Shown here one piece after another: positions 59,293 through 64,000 of a stretch of DNA of 64,000 nt. Position 1 is the first letter of the stretch; each line of letters starts with the position of its first letter. Under the pieces are notes generated by a model, which had not been told where the DNA came from, made no database searches, and saw only the letters and a program-made list of their open reading frames with translations. The position numbers were made by a program, and so were the translations under genes. The stretch is from JACVRW01 sp963835705. Its GTDB lineage: Bacteria; Actinomycetota; Thermoleophilia; Solirubrobacterales; Thermoleophilaceae. The DNA lies in contig CAWIGR010000007.1 in the NCBI GenBank assembly GCA_963835705.1, positions 186,001-250,000 on the forward strand, in the 5' to 3' direction.

Positions 59293-60180
59293 GTGGAGCT
59301 CGACTCCGAGATCGACAGGCTCTACGGCATTCCGCTCGACGAGTTCGTAGCCGACCGCGACGAGCTCGCCAAGCGGCTGCGCCGCGAGGGCGACCGTGAG
59401 GCGGCCGAGCGCATCAAGAAGCTGCGGAAGCCGAGCGCGGGCGCCTGGGCGCTGAACCAGGCGGTACGGCGCCGGCGCAAGGAGACCGCCGCCCTGCTCG
59501 CGGCGGGCGCGCGCCTGCGGGAGGCTCACGAGGCGCTGCTGTCCGGCGCGGACCCCGCCGCGCTGCGCGAGGCGATGCAGGAGGAGCGCGCCCTGGCGTC
59601 CGGGCTGGCGGACTGCGCGGAGGCGATCGCGACCGAGACCGGCAAGAGCGGCCCCGCCCTGCGGGAACGCGTGCGCTCGACCCTGCACGCCGCCACGGTG
59701 GACGAGGAGGCCCGGGATGAGCTGGCGAGGGGCCGCTTCGTGCGCGAGCGCGAGGCGGCCGGGTTGGGCCCGTTCGGGGCGGCAGCGGTGTTGCCCGCGA
59801 AGGGGCGCGCCAAGCGCGACTCGGCGCCGGCGAAGGGGGGCACGCGGGCCCGCGCCGCGGACGGCGCCGGAGCGTCCAAGCGCGGGCGCTCCCCCGCGCG
59901 CACCAAGGAGCCCTCCGCCGCCGAGCGCGAGAAGGCCGCCGAGCGGGAGCGGCGCGAGCGAGTCGCCGAGGCCGAGCGTGCGCTCGGCGAAGCCCGCACG
60001 GATCTCGAAGAGGCGGAGGCCTCCCACGCCGAAGCGGCGAGCGAGCTCCAGGCGGCCCGGGAGGCCGTGGGAGCGGCGGAGGACGCCGAGCGCGAGGCCC
60101 GCGCCGCGGCACGCGAGCGCCGGCGCGCGGTCGGCAAGCTCGAGCGCGAGCTGGAGCGGCTGCGCGCCAGGAAGCGCTGA
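59293..60180 (+). CDS. Charged coiled-coil protein, unknown function
   Basis: 295 residues from GTG 59293 (ATG 59227 also in frame, but it adds a Ser/Arg-rich stretch upstream of the probable promoter). The N-terminus ELDSEIDRLYGIPLDEFVAD is followed by a conserved-looking RIKKLRKPSAGAWALNQAVR. A basic linker follows, then a long C-terminal coiled coil of Ala/Glu/Arg (about 200-295). It could bind nucleic acid or act as a structural protein. I do not recognise a named family. Confidence 0.7.
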   Translation: MELDSEIDRLYGIPLDEFVADRDELAKRLRREGDREAAERIKKLRKPSAGAWALNQAVRRRRKETAALLAAGARLREAHEALLSGADPAALREAMQEERALASGLADCAEAIATETGKSGPALRERVRSTLHAATVDEEARDELARGRFVREREAAGLGPFGAAAVLPAKGRAKRDSAPAKGGTRARAADGAGASKRGRSPARTKEPSAAEREKAAERERRERVAEAERALGEARTDLEEAEASHAEAASELQAAREAVGAAEDAEREARAAARERRRAVGKLERELERLRARKR

Positions 60181-60193
60181 CCCGCGCGGCCTC

Positions 60194-60218
60194 GTTTTCG
60201 CGCACCCCGCTCGGGTAG
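60194..60218 (+). promoter_or_regulatory. SigB/SigF-type promoter (GTTTTC / GGGTAG)
   Basis: GTTTTC at 60194-60199 and GGGTAG at 60213-60218, spacer 13, end 9 bases before ATG 60228. It closely resembles the promoter at 49704-49729. A SigB/SigF-family factor is encoded 1.3 kb downstream. Confidence 0.55.
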
Positions 60219-60227
60219 CCCGATCCC

Positions 60228-61214
60228 ATGAACTACTGGGTCCAGCTTGCCACCGAACAGTTCCCGCCGAGCGAGCTCGTCGAGCAGGCGATCGAGGCCG
60301 AGCGGGCGGACTTCGACGCCGTCAACGTGAGCGACCACTTCCAGCCGTGGTGGGAGCCGGGGCACTCGGGGCAGGCCTGGACCCTCCTCGGCGCGATCTG
60401 CCATGCCACGGAGCGGGTCGGCGTCGGCACCGGCGTGACCGCGCCCGTCCACCGCTACAACCCCGCCGTCGTCGCCCAGTTCGCGGCGACGGTCGAGGAG
60501 CTCTCACCCGGCCGCGGCTTCCTCGGGATCGGCTCCGGCGAGGCCCTCAACGAGGTGCCCTGCGGGATGGACTGGCCGGACACCGGCGGGCAGGTTCGCC
60601 GCATGGAGGAGGCGCTCCGGGTGATCAACCGGCTGCTGGACGGGGAGCGGGTCGATCACCAAGGGGAGTTCTTCCGCACCAGGGGCGCCTACCTGCACAC
60701 CCGCGGGGAGCGGCGCCCGCCCGTGTACGTCTCGGCGTTCGGCCCCCACGCGGCCGGCGTGGCCGCCCGCTGCGGCGACGGGCTCTGGACCCTGGCCGAC
60801 CCCGAGAGCGCGCCCGAGCTGATCGACGCCTACCGGTCCGCCTGCGACGAAGCCGGAAAGCAGCCTGGCGAGATCATCCTGCAGACGGGGTTCTCCTGGG
60901 CGGAGGACGACGACGCCGCGCTCGAGGGCGCCCGCGTCTGGAAGGCGACGCAGCCCGAGGAGTACTTCACGGGCGACTGGCACGATCCCAGGGCGATGTT
61001 CGAGAAGGCCGACCGCGAGGTCCCTGACGATGAGTTCACGCAGTCGTACATCGTCAGCTCGGACCCCGACCATCACGTGGAGCGCATCCGCGAGGTCGAG
61101 GCGCTCGGCGCGACCGTGGTCTGCCTGCAGAACGGGTCGGGCGCCGACCCGCTGGGCGCCCTGCGCGTGTACGGGGAGCGCGTGCTCCCCGCGCTGAAGG
61201 GCGCGCGCGTCTAG
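60228..61214 (+). CDS. F420-dependent LLM-class oxidoreductase (TIGR03557-like, G6PDH-related)
   Basis: 328-residue bacterial-luciferase-like (TIM-barrel) enzyme. The N-terminal YWVQLATEQFPPSELVEQAI and DAVNVSDHFQPWW contain the conserved His/Trp near the F420 site. GVGTGVTAPVHRYNPAVVAQ and FLGIGSGEALNEVP are hallmarks of the F420-dependent glucose-6-phosphate dehydrogenase-related family. Probable hydride transfer between F420 and a sugar or other substrate. A SigB/SigF-type promoter suggests stress induction. Confidence 0.92.
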   Translation: MNYWVQLATEQFPPSELVEQAIEAERADFDAVNVSDHFQPWWEPGHSGQAWTLLGAICHATERVGVGTGVTAPVHRYNPAVVAQFAATVEELSPGRGFLGIGSGEALNEVPCGMDWPDTGGQVRRMEEALRVINRLLDGERVDHQGEFFRTRGAYLHTRGERRPPVYVSAFGPHAAGVAARCGDGLWTLADPESAPELIDAYRSACDEAGKQPGEIILQTGFSWAEDDDAALEGARVWKATQPEEYFTGDWHDPRAMFEKADREVPDDEFTQSYIVSSDPDHHVERIREVEALGATVVCLQNGSGADPLGALRVYGERVLPALKGARV

Positions 61215-61224
61215 TGTCGGCAGC

Positions 61225-61335
61225 TCAGTCGTCGAGCTTGTTGCGCTTGGGCCCCTCCCACGGCTCCGCCTCCGGATCCTGGGACGGGTGCGGCGCGCTC
61301 GTGCTCCGGCTGCCCGTGGACGGGTGGTCCTGCCT
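61225..61335 (-). CDS. Possible small acidic/basic protein lacking a clear start
   Basis: A minus-strand frame ends EPWEGPKRNKLDD-stop at 61225-61227 and is preceded by SAPHPSQDPEA, which looks like ordinary protein sequence rather than a shadow. No ATG, GTG or TTG lies in frame before the upstream stop near 61374. A SigB/SigF-type promoter faces it at 61337-61360. Either the start is non-canonical or a base is wrong. Confidence 0.3.
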   Translation of the reverse strand, partial: RQDHPSTGSRSTSAPHPSQDPEAEPWEGPKRNKLDD

Positions 61336-61336
61336 A

Positions 61337-61360
61337 CTACCCGAAGCGCAGGTGCGAAAC
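61337..61360 (-). promoter_or_regulatory. SigB/SigF-type promoter (GTTTCG / GGGTAG), minus strand
   Basis: On the minus strand GTTTCG (61360-61355) and GGGTAG (61342-61337) are separated by 12 bases and point toward the small ORF at 61225-61335. Confidence 0.4.
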
Positions 61361-61546
61361 CGCCAGAGTTCGGTTTAGAACGCGCGCCAGTTGGACAGAC
61401 TTGTCTCACGGTAGCCGGGAGAGGGAGCCAAAGCCACCCGCCCCGGGCGCCGAAGCAGCAAAAGGGGGACGTGTGCGGTCGCCTTGGTCGGATCGGTCGC
61501 GCCGCGGACCTTTGTCAGTCATCAATTTGACGGAGGTCTAGTAGAG
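61361..61546 (+). promoter_or_regulatory. Upstream region of the SigB/SigF-type gene
   Basis: With the preceding 150 bases this forms the only long gene-poor gap near the right end. It holds a GGTTTAG at about 61371 that could be the -35 of a self-regulated sigma-B/F promoter, though no good GGGTA follows. GGAGG at 61532-61536 lies 10 bases before ATG 61547. No anti-sigma or anti-anti-sigma gene is seen. Confidence 0.3.
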
Positions 61547-62359
61547 ATGAGCGCAGTAGCGCTCGCGCCAGCGAGCTTCCCCCGCATACCTCGACGCAAG
61601 AAGGATTGCGACCGCGCCGAAGCGCGTGAGACCGAGCGGCAGCTTCTCGTCCGTTATCACCTCGAGGGCGACCTCGCCGCCCGGGAGGAGCTCGTTGAGC
61701 GTTTCCTCCCGCTGGCCCGCGATCTCGCCCTCCGCTACACGTACACCGACGAGCCGTTCGACGACCTGCTGCAGGTCGCGAGCCTTGGGCTGATCAAGGC
61801 GATCGACCGCTTCGAGCCCGGTCGCGGGACGAAGTTCACGAGCTACGCGGCCCCCACCATCCTCGGGGAGCTGAAGCGCCACTTCCGGGACAAGGGCTGG
61901 GCGCTGCACGTGCCGCGCGACCTCCAGGAGCGCACCCTCGCCGTGAGCCGGGAGACCGAGGTGCTCTCGAAGACGCTCGGCCGCTCGCCGAAGGTGCGCG
62001 AGGTGGCCGGCGCGCTCGGCTGCAGCGTCGAGGATGTGCTCGAGGCCCAGGAGGCGGCCGCCAGCTACGAGGCCGCCTCGCTGGACGCCCCCACCGCGCG
62101 CGACGATGACGAGGCCGCGCCGCTCGTGGACCTGCTGGGCGGCGAGGACTCGGCGTACGAGCTGGTGGAGAGCCGCGACGCGATCGCCAGCACCTGGAAG
62201 GCGCTACCCGACGTTGAGCGCCAGGTGCTCGAGCTGCGCTTCATGCACGATCTCACGCAGCGCGAGATCGGGGAGCAGATCGGCTACTCGCAGATGCACG
62301 TCTCGCGCCTGCTCCGGCGAGCGCTCAACCGCCTCGAGACGGCCGCAGCCGCCGCCTGA
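61547..62359 (+). CDS. SigB/SigF/SigG-family sigma factor
   Basis: 270 residues, lacking region 1. Region 2 (LVERFLPLARDLALRYTYTD, DDLLQVASLGLIKAIDRFEP, TKFTSYAAPTILGELKRHFRD), region 3 (LGRSPKVREVAGALGCSVED) and region 4 (ALPDVERQVLELRFMHDLTQ, then REIGEQIGYSQMHVSRLLRRAL). The GELKRHFRDKGW and QMHVSRLLRRAL blocks are typical of the stress/sporulation SigB-F-G group, which recognises GTTT/GGGTA promoters such as those at 49704 and 60194. The usual RsbW/SpoIIAB partner is not next to it. Confidence 0.93.
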   Translation: MSAVALAPASFPRIPRRKKDCDRAEARETERQLLVRYHLEGDLAAREELVERFLPLARDLALRYTYTDEPFDDLLQVASLGLIKAIDRFEPGRGTKFTSYAAPTILGELKRHFRDKGWALHVPRDLQERTLAVSRETEVLSKTLGRSPKVREVAGALGCSVEDVLEAQEAAASYEAASLDAPTARDDDEAAPLVDLLGGEDSAYELVESRDAIASTWKALPDVERQVLELRFMHDLTQREIGEQIGYSQMHVSRLLRRALNRLETAAAAA

Positions 62360-63056
62360 GCGAGCGGGCGTTCTTCACTGCGAAGCCCTCCCAGTCGTTG
62401 TTGAAGTAGACGAGGACCTCGGCCCGGCGGCGCCACTGGGCGATCCGCCGGGCCCACTCCTCGAGCTCGGCCTCGGAGTAGTTGCCGCGCCGGCCGCGGC
62501 GGCCGTGGTGCAGGCGCACGAGCGTCCACCCGGTGGTCAGCTCGCGGGCCTGGAAGGGCCACTTGGGGTGGTCGCCGATCACGAGCGCGGCGTCATGCTC
62601 GCCGAGCAGGTCGTAGACCTCCTGGGTGAACCAGCTCTCGTGCCTGAACTCGAAGCAGTGCCGCCCGGCGGGCAGCTTCGGGAGCGTCTCGGCGAGCAGC
62701 CCGGCGTCCGCCTTGAAGTTGGCGGGGAACTGCCACACGATCGGCCCGAGCTTCGGCGAGCGGACCAGCGGCTCGATGCGCTCGTAGTAGCGCTCGATCG
62801 CCTGCTCGATCTCGCGCAGTCGCCGGATGTGCGTCAGGTAGCGGCTCGCCTTGGCGGCGAACAGGAAGCCGTCCGGGGTCTGCTCGACCCAGCGCGCCAC
62901 GGCGTCGCGCGAGGCGAGCCGGTAGAAGGTCGAGTTGACCTCGACCGTGTCGAACTCCTCCGCGTAGCGCGCGAGCCAGCGCGCCTTACCGAGCCCCTCG
63001 GGGTAGAGGCGGCCACGCCAGTCGTCGTAGTTCCAGCCCGAGCAGCCGATGCGGAC
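62325..63056 (-). CDS. DUF72 family protein with non-canonical start
   Basis: About 243 residues, TIM-barrel DUF72 protein. The N-terminal RIGCSGWNYDDWRGRLYPEG, then FDTVEVNSTFYRL, WQFPANFKAD, FEFRHESWF and VYFNNDWEGFAVKNA are the usual conserved blocks. Only GTG 62900 is a canonical start, and it would delete the first 50 conserved residues. The homology begins at GTC 63056, so initiation is at GTC or another near-cognate codon, or a base is wrong. It overlaps the sigma gene's 3' end by 35 bases, convergently. Confidence 0.82.
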   Translation of the reverse strand, partial: VRIGCSGWNYDDWRGRLYPEGLGKARWLARYAEEFDTVEVNSTFYRLASRDAVARWVEQTPDGFLFAAKASRYLTHIRRLREIEQAIERYYERIEPLVRSPKLGPIVWQFPANFKADAGLLAETLPKLPAGRHCFEFRHESWFTQEVYDLLGEHDAALVIGDHPKWPFQARELTTGWTLVRLHHGRRGRRGNYSEAELEEWARRIAQWRRRAEVLVYFNNDWEGFAVKNARSLRRRLRPSRGG

Positions 63057-63069
63057 CGGCCGGAGCGTC

Positions 63070-63489
63070 TTACTGCCCGGAGGGCCCGGACCGGCTCGTC
63101 TCGCCCTCGGGCAGGCGCCCGTCGCGTCCGACGTAGCCGTCCTTGCCGCCGGCCACCAGGTAGACCGCCGGCTCGTCGCCCACGTTCTTCACCTTGCGCA
63201 CGGTCGACGCGTCCACCCGCGCCAGGCCGCCGGGGCCGAGCACATGCGTGGTGTCGTCGCCGAAGGTCATCTCCACGCGCCCGCGGTGGACGAAGTAGAG
63301 CTCCTCCTGCTCGTCGTGGAAGTGCCGCCCGGTCTCGTACCCGGGCGGGATCTCGATCGCGTTGACGCCGAAGGCGGTCACACCGAGAGCGCGGCGGACC
63401 TTCCGGAAACCGGGGCCTTCCGCCAGGGCGTCCACGTTGGCGACCGCGAAGCCGTCGCCCTCCACCGGTTCCTGCACCTCGTCGGCCAT
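63070..63489 (-). CDS. Cupin-domain protein
   Basis: 139 residues with a single cupin barrel. Motif 1 PPGYETGRHFHDEQEELYFVH gives the His-His-Glu metal ligands, and motif 2 (GPGGLARVDASTVRKVKN) follows, although the usual second-motif His is not obvious. ATG 63489 is chosen; an upstream in-frame start adds a non-conserved stretch. Small-molecule binding or dioxygenase-like function cannot be separated. Confidence 0.85.
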   Translation of the reverse strand: MADEVQEPVEGDGFAVANVDALAEGPGFRKVRRALGVTAFGVNAIEIPPGYETGRHFHDEQEELYFVHRGRVEMTFGDDTTHVLGPGGLARVDASTVRKVKNVGDEPAVYLVAGGKDGYVGRDGRLPEGETSRSGPSGQ

Positions 63490-63500
63490 GGGGGGGCAGC

Positions 63501-64000
63501 CTACGCCACTCGCTCTGCGCTCCGAAGCCCGCCGCGCGCCCACAGCACCGTGACCGCCGCGAGCAGCAGCGCGACACCGAACGCGGGCAGCACCTCGGTG
63601 GGGTCCCCGGTCAGGAATCCGCGGCCGGCCTCGAGCACCATCGTGAGCGGGTTGACCGAGGCCGCGGCCTGCACCCAGCCGGTCAGCAGGTCATAGGGCA
63701 CCCACACCGGCGCCAGGAACAGCACGAGGAACGCGGGGACCTGCATCGCCGGGCCGGCCTGCATCGTGCGCAGCCGCATCGCCACGCCGCTGCCGAACAG
63801 CATCGCCGCGGCGTTGACCAGCACGGCGAGGGTGTACAGCCCCACGAGGTCGACGAAGCTCCCGTCGATCGAGAGCCCCGCAACGAGCGCAACCACCGTG
63901 ATCACCGTGATCGTGAAGACGGCCCGAAGCAGGGCGGCGATCCAGTAGCCCGCCACGATGCCGCCGCGCCGCGGCGCCGCGAGCATCAGCCTGCGCGAGA
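63501..64000 (-). CDS. ABC-2 type transporter permease, 5' end outside the window
   Basis: About 166 C-terminal codons. Five hydrophobic helices, with the ABC-2 signature-like region FLAPVWVPYDLLTGWVQAAA and NPLTMVLEAGRGFLTGDP. This matches DrrB-type exporters. Its ATPase should lie upstream, beyond base 64000. Confidence 0.88.
   Translation of the reverse strand, partial: SRRLMLAAPRRGGIVAGYWIAALLRAVFTITVITVVALVAGLSIDGSFVDLVGLYTLAVLVNAAAMLFGSGVAMRLRTMQAGPAMQVPAFLVLFLAPVWVPYDLLTGWVQAAASVNPLTMVLEAGRGFLTGDPTEVLPAFGVALLLAAVTVLWARGGLRSAERVA

Noticed and set aside
1..64000. tRNA, rRNA, insertion sequences and integrase genes
   Set aside because: None could be recognised on either strand by reading; no transposase or integrase motifs were seen in the translated frames.

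Overview
The window is very GC-rich, with strong third-position GC bias, many GTG starts and frequent ATGA/GTGA stop-start overlaps. Its gene families (F420-dependent luciferase-like oxidoreductase, SigB/SigF-type and RpoD-like sigma factors, split LigD genes, DUF559/AbiEi proteins, DUF3618, DUF1360) point to a high-GC actinobacterium, most likely class Thermoleophilia (Solirubrobacterales-like). That assignment is inference; there is no rRNA or tRNA gene here to settle it.

Layout. 1-6337: a sugar-uptake and oxidation locus, with an ABC ATPase and a zinc dehydrogenase on the minus strand diverging from binding protein, two permeases, IclR regulator and SDR. 6474-8106: a small Tad/Flp-type cluster (TadZ-like ATPase and two TadE-like proteins) without its secretion machinery. 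8191-9737: an unusual array of three short cassettes. Each ends with its own copy of the last 8-9 codons plus stop of the neighbouring membrane-protein gene (9708-10067). 10116-31923: mostly housekeeping and metabolism (uppP, ppa, crotonase, ABC-2 exporter, YgjP-like protease, glycosyltransferases, SDR, yjbQ, hydroxyacid dehydrogenase, lipid kinase, M24 peptidase, methyltransferases, ParB-like protein, ppc), ending in an alpha-glucoside ABC operon. 28820-37687: that operon carries one ATPase, two full binding-protein/permease sets and a GH13 glucosidase. The upstream set and the GH13 gene are broken by many single-base frameshifts.

37831-49729: a PfpI-type amidotransferase, an APC permease, two decayed genes, an amine oxidase, an AbiEi/DUF559 protein, a metallo-beta-lactamase, a CDF zinc transporter, an NHEJ-type group (LigD phosphoesterase, ligase and polymerase as separate genes) and a deletion scar joining an fpg fragment to a nucleotidyltransferase. 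49740-53433: an RpoD-like sigma factor and an envelope/stress operon (holin-like, DUF3618, YihY, DUF1360), then DUF2294. 53460-59152: a glycan-degradation operon (GH38, internally deleted GH31, debranching-type glycosidase). 59293-64000: coiled-coil protein, F420-dependent oxidoreductase, SigB/SigF-type sigma factor, DUF72, cupin, and an ABC-2 permease cut by the window edge.

The most unusual structure is the 8191-9737 array. Four in-register copies of a gene's C-terminal tail, each with its own stop codon and with synonymous differences between copies, separate unrelated small genes. This is what repeated insertion into the 3' end of a protein-coding gene would leave. A second theme is a set of GTTTTC/GGGTAG-type promoters matching the SigB/SigF class, near a sigma factor of that class. 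Frameshifts are concentrated between 34 and 41 kb, with one more in a C5 run at 51.56 kb. Either decay or sequencing error could explain them, so those genes are annotated with that caveat.
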